From assembly GCF_011049865.1 (NCBI RefSeq), contig NZ_DRGY01000152.1, positions 1 to 64,000 on the forward strand: DNA of 64,000 nt, written 5' to 3'. The DNA is from Marinobacter antarcticus. Lineage in GTDB: Bacteria; Pseudomonadota; Gammaproteobacteria; Pseudomonadales; Oleiphilaceae. Under the pieces are notes generated by a model. That model searched no databases and was not told the DNA's origin. It was given only the letters and a program-made list of their open reading frames with translations. The translations under genes were made by a program, and so were the position numbers. Of this stretch, positions 8,032 through 16,478 are shown piece after piece (within the stretch, counting starts at the first letter, position 1; the number at the start of each line of letters is the position of its first letter).

Positions 8032-10818
8032 TCAGTCTTCGCCGGCAATGGTCTTTTCCAAGGCCTCAACGTTATAAACGATGAGGCCCAGCTCCGGCCG
8101 ATACCCGTGAATTTCCTTGACGTCCAGCGCCTGCAGGAAATGCAGGATTTCCTCACTGATCACCTGACCCGGCACCAAAACGGGGAAACCCGGGGGGTAC
8201 GGGATCACAAAACTGGCTGACACCACATCACGCCCCTTAGCCATCTGTTTCTGCAGCTCACCATTATCAAAGCGCAGATACTCGGTATTTTCTTCGTCAT
8301 AACTGAGGAAGTAGGCCCGGCGAATGTCGCCTTCGGGACTGTCCAGGTTGGGTTTGAACGCATCGTGGAAGCGGCTGAAGTCCGGCAGGGGCGGCAAGTC
8401 CTCGGTCAGGGATTTAACCTTGTTTTCAATAATCTTGCGTTCCGGCCGGCTGCTTTCCTCCCAACGCCGGTCAAAGCCCTTGGCCAGCTTGATCAGCACA
8501 TCCAACAGATAGGCGATCGAACCACGAGTGGTTCCGATATTCGTCATGAACAGCACGGTGTTGCGGGACGTCTTGTTGATCTGGATCCCGAACTGGTTCA
8601 TCAGGTATTCGTTCTTGAAGGTGTCACCATCGATGCCGGATTTGCCGATGGCCATGGTGATTCTGCTGGGATCGACCACGAACTCGTCATGTGCCCAAGC
8701 CTCTTCCATTTTGTTCCAGCCGCTACTGGGGTCATAGAACGTATCGACACCGGATTGACGATACTCCAGCGGAATCATGTCCTTGTTGACCAACACCTGG
8801 AAATATTTTTTCAACAACGGGTTCGTATAGAGTTGTTCGCGCAGGGTCAGTGCCGCCTCAACCTGGGCGTGAACCAGCTCGAAGCCTTCCATTTCGGCCT
8901 GCATTCGCCCCACGTCCAGGGATGCCACAATCTGGTAGTTAGGCGAAGTGGACGTGTGAGTCATGTAGGCTTCGTGGAAAGAGGATTCCACTTTCTGACG
9001 GTAATCCTGATCATAAACATGGATCATCGACCCTTGGCGCAGAGATGTCAGTGTCTTGTGGGTCGAATGAGTTGCATAAGCCCGAACCCGCACAGCGTCA
9101 GGGTCCGGCATCAAGCGATTGTGCAACCAGGTGGCGTCATCGTCCGGATCCAGCTTGTCGAATTCGGTTTTCCAGGCGTCGTATTCCACCTGATATTCGT
9201 CGCTGCGGTAGCGGTCCCGCAGTGTGCGGGCCGCATGCATGGCGGTGCGTGGCCGATAGGTCGGGTTAAAGGTGGCAAAGGCAAACCAGGCCTCATCCCA
9301 GAGGAACACCAGGTCAGGCTTGATGGCCAGGCACTCCTCCATCACTTGGCGCACGTTGTAGACCACGCCATCAAAGGTGCAATTCGTCAACAACAACATC
9401 TTGACCTTATGAAGCTGTCCGTTCCGTTTGAGATTGAGCAGCGCCTTCTTCATTTCACGTAATGGCACGGCGCCATACATGGAGTAGTCGTTAAGCGGGT
9501 AGGAGTCCAGGTACGCAACGTGGGCGCCCGACAGAACCATGCCGTAGTGATGGGATTTATGGCAGTCACGATCAACCAATACGATATCCCGCGGCTTGAC
9601 CAGCGCCTGAACCACAATTTTGTTGGCGGTAGAGGTGCCGTTTGTCACAAAGAAGCTCTGACGTGAACCGAATGCCCGGGCGGCATACTCCTGAGCTTTC
9701 TTGATAGGGCCATAGGGCTGTAACAGTGAATCCAGCCCCCCGGACGTGGCCGACGTTTCCGCCAGGAAAATGTTGATACCGTAAAAGTCGATCATCTGCC
9801 CGGCCCAATGGGATCGGGTGACTGACTTGCCCCGGGAGATCGGCATGGCATGGAATACGCCGGTAGGTTTGCGGCTGTATTCGCGCAGGGCATCGAAGAA
9901 CGGCGTGCGGTAGCGGTCTTCAATCGCCCGCATGAACGTGTGGTGTAGTTCGATGTAATCCGTTTCACGATGAAAAATGCGCTTGAAGTGGCGAATATCG
10001 CTACTCGCGGTCACTTCGACATCGCCGCTGGTCACCAGGAATTGGTCAATCTCCGGGCGGATCTCACCAATCATAGAACCCAGCAAAAGGCTGCGCTCGG
10101 CTTCGGTCTTGTTTTCCAGTTCTTTCTCAGAGAGACCTTCGAGATAATTTCGTAGGGCACTGAGGTTATACTTCGACTTGTAGGGGAATTCATAGCGGAT
10201 CATGCAGGCCTGGATGTTGGGATTGACCAGAATTGCAATCAGCGCGTCTTCGAAGCTTCTGACCGTAACGATGTCATAGATAAACTTGTCTTCCGGGCGG
10301 CGCAAATTGTGGAACGCTTCACGGACCACTTCTTCCTCTTGCGACGACATCGCATCGACCATCAGCACTTCGAAATAAGGTTGGGCCGAGCTGTTGGAAG
10401 CCGGGTGGCCGCGCCGCAACTGCGCCAGAGCATCAATCGCCTCGAGATTTTCGGCGTCCGAATCATTTTCACTGAGATCGACGTTGCGGCGGCGGTAGGA
10501 CTCACTGATCAGCGCCCGAACAAGACGCTTGACCACTTTCTCCAATTGAACGAAATCATGCCGGTTGTAGAGGGCCCAGAGATGCCGGAAATCCTCCTTG
10601 GACGGGAATGCGTGGTAATCCTCGATGATTTCAAGGCGGGTGAGCTTGATATCAATTGACTTGGCCAGGGGTTTCATTTCTCCCGCGTCGCCAATCTTGA
10701 TAATACGGCCAAGATCCCGTTTCAGCGCGTTCCAGGTATCGGCTCGCAGTTGAGTGATCTTGTGATAAAAGGCCAAGGCTGTGTACGCGGTTTCTGTCTC
10801 TTTTATTATTTCGCTCAT
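8032..10818 (-). CDS. Orn/Lys/Arg decarboxylase-family PLP enzyme with long N-terminal extension
   Basis: 928 residues against ~710-755 for E. coli SpeF, LdcC and AdiA. The fold-type I core is intact: TNGTSTANK, DRDCHKSHHYG, LTNCTFDGVVYN, DEAWFAFATFNP, and the Schiff-base lysine K588 in ATHSTHKTLTS. In E. coli relatives that lysine lies near 355-370, so roughly 220 extra residues precede the core. There is also an acidic insertion between DEAWF and K588. A C-terminal decarboxylase domain is present (GRDVVSASFVIPYPPGFPVLVPGQ). It probably removes CO2 from a basic or modified amino acid; the substrate cannot be read from sequence. Last gene of the operon; Shine-Dalgarno AAAGGTGA before ATG 10818. 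Confidence 0.85.
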   Translation of the reverse strand: MSEIIKETETAYTALAFYHKITQLRADTWNALKRDLGRIIKIGDAGEMKPLAKSIDIKLTRLEIIEDYHAFPSKEDFRHLWALYNRHDFVQLEKVVKRLVRALISESYRRRNVDLSENDSDAENLEAIDALAQLRRGHPASNSSAQPYFEVLMVDAMSSQEEEVVREAFHNLRRPEDKFIYDIVTVRSFEDALIAILVNPNIQACMIRYEFPYKSKYNLSALRNYLEGLSEKELENKTEAERSLLLGSMIGEIRPEIDQFLVTSGDVEVTASSDIRHFKRIFHRETDYIELHHTFMRAIEDRYRTPFFDALREYSRKPTGVFHAMPISRGKSVTRSHWAGQMIDFYGINIFLAETSATSGGLDSLLQPYGPIKKAQEYAARAFGSRQSFFVTNGTSTANKIVVQALVKPRDIVLVDRDCHKSHHYGMVLSGAHVAYLDSYPLNDYSMYGAVPLREMKKALLNLKRNGQLHKVKMLLLTNCTFDGVVYNVRQVMEECLAIKPDLVFLWDEAWFAFATFNPTYRPRTAMHAARTLRDRYRSDEYQVEYDAWKTEFDKLDPDDDATWLHNRLMPDPDAVRVRAYATHSTHKTLTSLRQGSMIHVYDQDYRQKVESSFHEAYMTHTSTSPNYQIVASLDVGRMQAEMEGFELVHAQVEAALTLREQLYTNPLLKKYFQVLVNKDMIPLEYRQSGVDTFYDPSSGWNKMEEAWAHDEFVVDPSRITMAIGKSGIDGDTFKNEYLMNQFGIQINKTSRNTVLFMTNIGTTRGSIAYLLDVLIKLAKGFDRRWEESSRPERKIIENKVKSLTEDLPPLPDFSRFHDAFKPNLDSPEGDIRRAYFLSYDEENTEYLRFDNGELQKQMAKGRDVVSASFVIPYPPGFPVLVPGQVISEEILHFLQALDVKEIHGYRPELGLIVYNVEALEKTIAGED

Positions 10819-10914
10819 GATTTCACCTTTTGTCCCTGGGTTCTCAGACGGGATTTATGGCCAACCGCCAATGATCGGCAGCAAAGCGCAAATACTCATG
10901 TGCCTCCCCGGTCG

Positions 10915-11985
10915 CTACCCCGAGACTCTGGCACGAATGTCATAACGGATGTCCACGGACGTCTCTTCAAAATGGTCGAAAGACAGGTCCAATGATTTAC
11001 CGCCGGGCCAATGGTACTGGGCGATTCCTTCGTTGGGATAATAAGCCGCAGTGTATATGGTGCCCAGACCGCGACGATAATCCGTTCGAAACAGGGGCGG
11101 CGCTGCAAAGGCTGCAATCAACCGCTCCTTCGTTGTGGCGGGATCACCGACCAGTATCGACAGCTGTCGCTCGCGGATCAGCGTTTCTGACGCCAGCGCA
11201 TGGGCATACCATTCGATCCGCTTTTGATGGTTGGTTGCCACCGGTATTCGCTTGATCGACGCCGGACGGTCGGGCGCGATCATAGCGGTCACATACCGCT
11301 TGCGCGCATCCGTCACCGTAATGTTGTAGGCCATGTGCGTGGGCACCCGGGCCAGGACCTCTGCCGCTTCCGGCGTGGTGTCACAGAACTCGAGGATGTA
11401 GCGCAGGATAATGGGCGCGCCAAATCCGTCGCCCACCGCTTTGCGCCCACCAAAGGCTAATGAAACCGACAACCCGCTTTCGTTGATACCATCCAGCACA
11501 CCCACAAGACAATCCGACATCGCAATAACCCGACGGCCATTCCAGCAGGTTGAAAGGATCGTGCCTTCGCAGAGTTCCGGCGGATAATCGTAGTTACGCA
11601 CCAGTACGTTTGCCTGCGCGTCGGCAAATGCTGCCTGAGAGCAGCCGGTTATGTAGGCCGGCGGCCGATAGAGGCTGAGCAATCTCGACGACAGATCGCT
11701 GCCACCAGACAGGTCGCACAGTTGCCGATACGTGGGTATCAATTCGGGCATATGCCGGTTCAGCGCGTTATAGCAGGCCAGATAACTGGGCCGCTCGCGC
11801 TCTGTCTCCGACAGATACCAGCGTTCATAGGCCGGCCAGTGGAGATCAAACAGGCGCTGCCACTTTGGCCCTGGCTCCGGCTCATGCACTGTCTCAAAAA
11901 TCAGCTGTTTTTGCATGGTATCGGAACCGCCCGGCACGGCCGATCGGATAGGGGCTTCCGCCCCTCCTGTCGCGTTGGCCTTCAC
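10915..11985 (-). CDS. C45 family autoproteolytic acyltransferase/hydrolase
   Basis: 356 residues from GTG 11985, whose GTGA overlaps the stop of the ATP-grasp gene. An in-frame ATG at 11916 would give 333 residues beginning MQKQLIF and is an equally possible start; neither has a strong Shine-Dalgarno. The family (isopenicillin-N acyltransferase-like, Ntn fold) activates itself by cleavage before a cysteine. The likely nucleophile is the Cys of ITGCSQAAFADAQ, followed by VRNYDYPP. Other family segments are SDCLVGVLDGINESGLSVS and VATNHQ. Members transfer or hydrolyse acyl groups on amines and small peptides. It sits between an ATP-grasp ligase and a decarboxylase, so it may finish or trim their product. 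Confidence 0.8.
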   Translation of the reverse strand: MKANATGGAEAPIRSAVPGGSDTMQKQLIFETVHEPEPGPKWQRLFDLHWPAYERWYLSETERERPSYLACYNALNRHMPELIPTYRQLCDLSGGSDLSSRLLSLYRPPAYITGCSQAAFADAQANVLVRNYDYPPELCEGTILSTCWNGRRVIAMSDCLVGVLDGINESGLSVSLAFGGRKAVGDGFGAPIILRYILEFCDTTPEAAEVLARVPTHMAYNITVTDARKRYVTAMIAPDRPASIKRIPVATNHQKRIEWYAHALASETLIRERQLSILVGDPATTKERLIAAFAAPPLFRTDYRRGLGTIYTAAYYPNEGIAQYHWPGGKSLDLSFDHFEETSVDIRYDIRARVSG

Positions 11986-13655
11986 AGTATTTTGAAGTTG
12001 CTGCCACCGATGGCGTGATTAACCGCCGCTGCTTCCACCGCTGGATCTTGCAATACCTGGCCGGCAAACTGCCCGCGGATACCGTCGATCCAGGCTTTCG
12101 CCCGGGGGGTCAGTTGGAAGTCGTCGTCCATCAGGCGCCCGCGAGTGATCAGTATGCCAAGGTCGGCGCCTTCGTAGCGGAAGTCACCCACGCCGCTGAT
12201 GCGCATGAAGAAGGCTTCCTGCTCGCTCTCAGCCGCGTGCGGATGGTAGCTGTAGTGGTCGTAACCAATGCTGCCGTCTTCCGACATGCGCCATACCCCG
12301 GACTGGGGCGCCTGGGTCAGCAGGTCGACCGACTCATCGGTGTGCTTGATAACAAGCTGGCTCCAGCTGTCGATGCTGTCCGGCTGCGACCAGCGATCAT
12401 TGATTTCTTCGACGTTGATGTCGAAGTCCTGGTCGGAAAACTCCAACAGATGGAACAGGAACAAAGGAACATCTGAATGGGCGAACGCCGCGACGTTGGT
12501 CAGTGAACTGGCGCCGGTAACCCGCGGATTCAATTCACCCAGGTAGACTTGGTCCGTATCCGTATCGATCAGGAAATCGAGTTCAAAATAGCCGCGGTAA
12601 CCCTCTTCGCGCAGAGCCTCGCCAAATTTGTGCGTATACTCCCGGGCTTTGTCCTGGACTTCCTGAGTAAAGGCGCCCGCGAACATCTCGTTACCGCACC
12701 AGCCGCCTTTATAGGGCGTCAGCGCCTTGAATCCGACCAGTTCGGTCATCAGCGGCCCCACGACGGTGCCGCAACGGGTGCTACAAGCCTCGATTGCAGA
12801 GCCCCGGCAATTGATCCGCTTCATGATCTTCACTTCGGATTCGGCTTCAATTTCCTCTGCGTACTTGTAATACTCATCTTCATTAGAGACAAAAAAAGTG
12901 GTGTGGCCCGAGTCACCGAAGGCCGACTGGATAACCAGATCGGTACCAAGTTCCGCGCTGACTTCCTGCAAATGGGCGTAACTGTCCACCTTGGCCAGAA
13001 CGTTCGGCACGCTCGGAACGCCGGCTTTGTTGCCGATCCGCACGGTCGCGATCTTGTTGTCCATCCGTGAGCGTAATTCGGCCGGCGGGAAGGCAATGCG
13101 CAGACCCACCTGGTCGCAGATTTCTTCGGTATGTTCGTTGAACATAAGGAAGGCCGCCGTGCCCTTTCCTCCCCGGGACTGCAAGTAGTCGATAACTTCC
13201 TTGTGCTCCAGAAGATAATTATTGATATCTTCGATGCTTTCGAAATCCCGGGGGAACTTCTCCTTGGGCACAAAGATATTCTTTTGTCGGCCGTCAAAGC
13301 AGTCTATGTAGGTAATGTGCCGGAAGTTGCCGACCCAGTCACCGATGCCCAGCAGGTTGAAGTTGGTTGCCGAGATAAAGTACACCGGCTCTTTATTATT
13401 GTGAAAATAACGACGGATATCAGAAATGCTTGTTATTTTTTCCATTCCTTTCACTCCTTTAGTAGAACGTTCTTGCACAACGTCTTCGGGCACCACCTTA
13501 GCGTTCCGAAAAGGAACGTCTTTCGCGGCTTTGGGATCACCTGCGACAGAGCTCTCCCCGGGCTCGGGCGTGGCCGGCGCCTGATCGTTGTGCTCACTCG
13601 GCAGTAACCAGTGTGCGATCATTTTTCGTAATCGGTCAAACAGATGTCGGGACAT
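11982..13655 (-). CDS. ATP-grasp ligase (biotin carboxylase-like)
   Basis: 557 residues. The ATP-grasp core has a flexible glycine loop (SAFGDSGHTTFF) and the metal-binding pair YFELDFLID ... LGELNPRVTGAS in the C-terminal half. Such enzymes make an acyl-phosphate and join it to an amine, thiol or carbanion. No biotin carrier domain is present, so a carboxylate-amine ligase fits better than biotin carboxylase. Residues 1-70 are charged and low-complexity. A second start at 13445 (MEKITS) has an excellent Shine-Dalgarno, AAAGGAGTGAAAGGA, and would remove that stretch; the upstream ATG has GGAG at suitable spacing, so both may be used. It is 45 bases after the CN-hydrolase and overlaps the C45 gene. 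Confidence 0.82.
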   Translation of the reverse strand: MSRHLFDRLRKMIAHWLLPSEHNDQAPATPEPGESSVAGDPKAAKDVPFRNAKVVPEDVVQERSTKGVKGMEKITSISDIRRYFHNNKEPVYFISATNFNLLGIGDWVGNFRHITYIDCFDGRQKNIFVPKEKFPRDFESIEDINNYLLEHKEVIDYLQSRGGKGTAAFLMFNEHTEEICDQVGLRIAFPPAELRSRMDNKIATVRIGNKAGVPSVPNVLAKVDSYAHLQEVSAELGTDLVIQSAFGDSGHTTFFVSNEDEYYKYAEEIEAESEVKIMKRINCRGSAIEACSTRCGTVVGPLMTELVGFKALTPYKGGWCGNEMFAGAFTQEVQDKAREYTHKFGEALREEGYRGYFELDFLIDTDTDQVYLGELNPRVTGASSLTNVAAFAHSDVPLFLFHLLEFSDQDFDINVEEINDRWSQPDSIDSWSQLVIKHTDESVDLLTQAPQSGVWRMSEDGSIGYDHYSYHPHAAESEQEAFFMRISGVGDFRYEGADLGILITRGRLMDDDFQLTPRAKAWIDGIRGQFAGQVLQDPAVEAAAVNHAIGGSNFKIL

Positions 13656-13700
13656 TGGCTTCTCCGCTACTGTGGCGCCGGGCTTACGGCTTTTTATTGA

Positions 13701-14567
13701 TTAGTAGACCTCATTCCTAACGGGCTTGGCCAGCGGCCCCAGCGTGTCGAGGAATGGGCTGGATCGGTTTTCATTGCTGTAGAGGGAAAAGTCTACGCTG
13801 CGATCCCGGAAACTTTTCAACGGCTGGCCCAACCCGCCGTGAAGGCCGCGCTCACGCTCGCGGCGAACGCGATTGAAATCCACCTCCACTGGCACGATCT
13901 CCTCGCCCACACCGCATTGGTGAATCACATCACCTGAGGGGCCCACCACAATCGAACGACCGTTACCCATTGCGCCAGCGCCGTTAAAGTCAAAGAAATA
14001 ACACTGATTGATAGCCGCGTTGGTGCGCGCAATGGACAGTTCGAGATCACGATCAACGGTATCGGTCATTGTTGGGTGCAAGATAACTTCAGCGCCCATC
14101 GATGCGAGCGTTCTGGTGGTTTCGGGAAACCACATGTCGTAGCAGATGGACACCCCGAATCGACCCACGTCCGGCACGTCAAAAACCGCAAACTCGTTGC
14201 CGCCTTCAACGCCCTGCTCGTGGGGCAGGAATGGGAACATCTTGCGATAGCGACACACCACGACCCCTTGGGGGTTTATAACCGACAGTGTGTTGTAGAT
14301 CTTGTCGCCGTCACGTTCGAACATTGAACCCGGAATCAGCCAGATGCCGTGCTGTACCGCAAGCTCGCAGAACATGGTTTCCATTGCGCTGGGGAACGGC
14401 TGCGCATGTTGAGTGGAGGCGCCATTGGCCACCAATTCACTGAACATCACCATCTGCACCTGAGGAAACCGCGCCATCATAATGTTGATGCGCTGGCGCA
14501 TGGCTTCGGTATTGTCGCCGTGATGCGGGGCGTGCATCTGCACACCGGCTATTGTGAAATAAGACAT
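13701..14567 (-). CDS. Carbon-nitrogen hydrolase (nitrilase superfamily)
   Basis: 288 residues with a complete nitrilase-superfamily triad: E44 in MFSELV, K109 in CRYRKMFPF and C142 in SICYDMWFPE. These enzymes hydrolyse non-peptide C-N bonds, including amides, N-carbamoyl amines and, rarely, nitriles. AguB-type N-carbamoylputrescine amidohydrolases belong here, which is suggestive next to a basic amino acid decarboxylase, but the sequence alone does not fix the substrate. First gene of a four-gene minus-strand operon; good Shine-Dalgarno GAAGGA before ATG 14567. No signal peptide, so cytoplasmic. Confidence 0.88.
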   Translation of the reverse strand: MSYFTIAGVQMHAPHHGDNTEAMRQRINIMMARFPQVQMVMFSELVANGASTQHAQPFPSAMETMFCELAVQHGIWLIPGSMFERDGDKIYNTLSVINPQGVVVCRYRKMFPFLPHEQGVEGGNEFAVFDVPDVGRFGVSICYDMWFPETTRTLASMGAEVILHPTMTDTVDRDLELSIARTNAAINQCYFFDFNGAGAMGNGRSIVVGPSGDVIHQCGVGEEIVPVEVDFNRVRRERERGLHGGLGQPLKSFRDRSVDFSLYSNENRSSPFLDTLGPLAKPVRNEVY

Positions 14568-14744
14568 CGCGTTCCTTCATTTAGCGATACGACTTTAGCG
14601 ACACTTTTGGCGGCGCTTCGAATCGGGCCGAGCCCGGACGAACCCAGAAATTTGGCTCGAAGCCCCGTGTAGCTGGATTAAGTCAATGGATTGGATAACG
14701 TTTTCTTACCGCAACTCTCGGCAAATCTGCCTTGGATATGCTTG

Positions 14745-14773
14745 AGAATGTGACTAATACAAGCTTATGTCAA
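14745..14773 (-). promoter_or_regulatory. Possible sigma-70 promoter of the CN-hydrolase operon
   Basis: On the minus strand there is a perfect -35 TTGACA (14773-14768), a 17-base spacer and a weak -10 CATTCT. It lies about 180 bases upstream of the operon start, just after the initiator-tRNA terminator. The -10 is poor, so activation by a regulator would be expected if this is used. The rest of 14568-14820 shows nothing else distinct. Confidence 0.35.
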
Positions 14774-14820
14774 ATACCGGAGTCTGTCGAAAAGCAATTT
14801 GGACGGTTGTCCCAGACGCA

Positions 14821-14858
14821 AAAAAGGCAGACCAGTAAATTACTGATCTGCCTTTCTT
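14821..14858 (-). terminator. Terminator after the initiator tRNA gene
   Basis: Stem GGCAGA/TCTGCC is extended by AGTA/TACT with a short loop. It is followed on the minus strand by a run of T (the A run at 14821-14825). T-rich sequence also follows on the other strand, so it may work both ways. Confidence 0.75.
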
Positions 14859-14863
14859 TTATA

Positions 14864-14940
<77 letters not shown>

Positions 14941-14978
14941 TCAAACTGGTTGGCGACCTCTTGATCACCGAGGCGCGC

Positions 14979-15007
14979 ATAGTACGGTGACCAACCGGGC
15001 CTGTCAA
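14979..15007 (-). promoter_or_regulatory. Strong sigma-70 promoter for the initiator tRNA
   Basis: TTGACA (15007-15002), a 17-base spacer and TACTAT (14984-14979), then a G/C-rich discriminator (GCGCGCC) typical of growth-rate-controlled stable RNA promoters. It lies 38 bases upstream of the tRNA. Confidence 0.8.
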
Positions 15008-15031
15008 AGACTATTCCAATTTTCGGGCAAC

Positions 15032-16369
15032 TTATCGCTCAACAATAGCCGTTACGCCCTGGCCGCCTGCCGCGCAGATTGAAATCAAGCCTCGGCCACG
15101 CCCTTTTTCCTCAAGCAGTTTGGCCAGAGTGGCAACAATGCGGCCGCCGGTTGCGGCGAATGGGTGGCCGGTGGCAAGGCTACTGCCTTTCACGTTCAGT
15201 TTCTCGCGATCAATGCTGCCCAGGGGTTTGTTCAGGCCCAGCTTGTCTTTACAGAAAGCCGGGTCTTCCCAGGCTTTGAGCGTGCACAGAACCTGCGCCG
15301 CAAACGCTTCGTGAATTTCATAAAAATCGAAATCCTGTAGCGTAAGCCCTGCCTTCTCCAGAAGTCGCGGCACAGCGTAAGCCGGAGCCATCAACAGCCC
15401 TTCTTTTTTATCAACAAAATCAACCGCCGCCACCTCAGAGAACGTCAGCCAGGCTTTAACTTCGACGTTGTTGGCTGTTGCCCACGCTTCGCTGGCCAAA
15501 AGCACGCAGGAGGCACCATCGGTCAAGGCCGTGCTGTTGGCAGCCGTGAGAGTACCGTGCTCACGATCAAAAACCGGCTTCAGCGTTGCCAGTTTTTCCA
15601 GCGTGGTGTCGGGACGCAGGACATTGTCCTTTTCAAGCCCCGCCAGCGGCGTCATCAGGTCGTTAAAGAAACCATCCTCGTAGGCTTGTGCAAGCTTCTT
15701 ATGGCTTTCCCAAGCCAACAGATCCTGCTCGTCCCGGGGGATAGACCATTCATCAGCGGTGATCTGCGCGTGCTCTCCCATCGAGAGTCCCGTGCGGGGT
15801 TCGCCGTTCTGTGGCAGTTGTGGCTTGAGATCGCTGAGGCGAAAACGGCTGAGAATTTTCAACCTGTCCACGGTGGTCTTGGCCCGGTTCAGGTCAAGAA
15901 GGATCTCCCGCAATCCTTCACTCACGCCAATCGGAGCATCCGATGTTGTATCCGCACCGCCCGCAATGCCGCATTCAATCTGGCCCAGAGCAATTTTGTT
16001 AGCCACCAGAATGGCCGCCTCCAACCCGGTGCCGCAAGCCTGCTGAATATCGTAGGCTGGAGTTTCAGGCGCCAGACCGCAACTCATAGCGGCTTCGCGG
16101 GTCAGGTTGAAGTCGCTGGAATGCTTGATCACGGCACCGGCAACCACTTCACCCAAGCGTTGCCCCTGAAGGCCGAAGCGATCTACCAGCCCTCGCAGCG
16201 CAGCAATCAACAACTCCTGATTGCCGATCTTGCGGTAGGCCGTATTGGAGCGGGCAAACGGAATCCGATTGCCACCAATAATGGCCACGGGGCGAATACC
16301 CTGGGTGCGTTTTCCAGACACTTTCGGGGCGGCGGGTTTCTTCTGGTTGGACTTCTGAGCCTGTGCCAT
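15032..16369 (-). CDS. Acetyl-CoA C-acyltransferase (thiolase)
   Basis: 445 residues. The three thiolase catalytic segments are visible: nucleophile Cys in QQACGTGLEAA, His in ATGHPFAATGG, and the second Cys in SICAAGGQG. The FadI-like length and a basic N-terminal leader (QKSNQKKPAAPK) suggest a long-chain or general beta-ketothiolase that condenses or cleaves acyl-CoA. It is divergent from the FabG-type reductase, with 109 bases between starts. The two would act on neighbouring 3-ketoacyl intermediates, so shared control in fatty acid or polyester metabolism is plausible. Confidence 0.88.
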   Translation of the reverse strand: MAQAQKSNQKKPAAPKVSGKRTQGIRPVAIIGGNRIPFARSNTAYRKIGNQELLIAALRGLVDRFGLQGQRLGEVVAGAVIKHSSDFNLTREAAMSCGLAPETPAYDIQQACGTGLEAAILVANKIALGQIECGIAGGADTTSDAPIGVSEGLREILLDLNRAKTTVDRLKILSRFRLSDLKPQLPQNGEPRTGLSMGEHAQITADEWSIPRDEQDLLAWESHKKLAQAYEDGFFNDLMTPLAGLEKDNVLRPDTTLEKLATLKPVFDREHGTLTAANSTALTDGASCVLLASEAWATANNVEVKAWLTFSEVAAVDFVDKKEGLLMAPAYAVPRLLEKAGLTLQDFDFYEIHEAFAAQVLCTLKAWEDPAFCKDKLGLNKPLGSIDREKLNVKGSSLATGHPFAATGGRIVATLAKLLEEKGRGRGLISICAAGGQGVTAIVER

Positions 16370-16478
16370 GATGATATCCTTTCTCTATTATACGTTTCAG
16401 GTAAGCGAGGGCTTGATGGATGGCGGTCCAGCGCTATCCAACATGCTCCACACATCTTAGCAACGCAAGGGCGAAACC

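Noticed and set aside
8365..9462. A 365-codon open frame antisense to the decarboxylase
   Set aside because: It mirrors the codon pattern of the real gene on the other strand, has no family motif or Shine-Dalgarno, and the decarboxylase motifs are unmistakable.
11982..13655. Biotin carboxylase subunit of an acyl-CoA carboxylase
   Set aside because: Only the ATP-grasp core is shared; there is no biotin carrier protein or carboxyltransferase gene nearby, and the neighbours are amide and amine enzymes.
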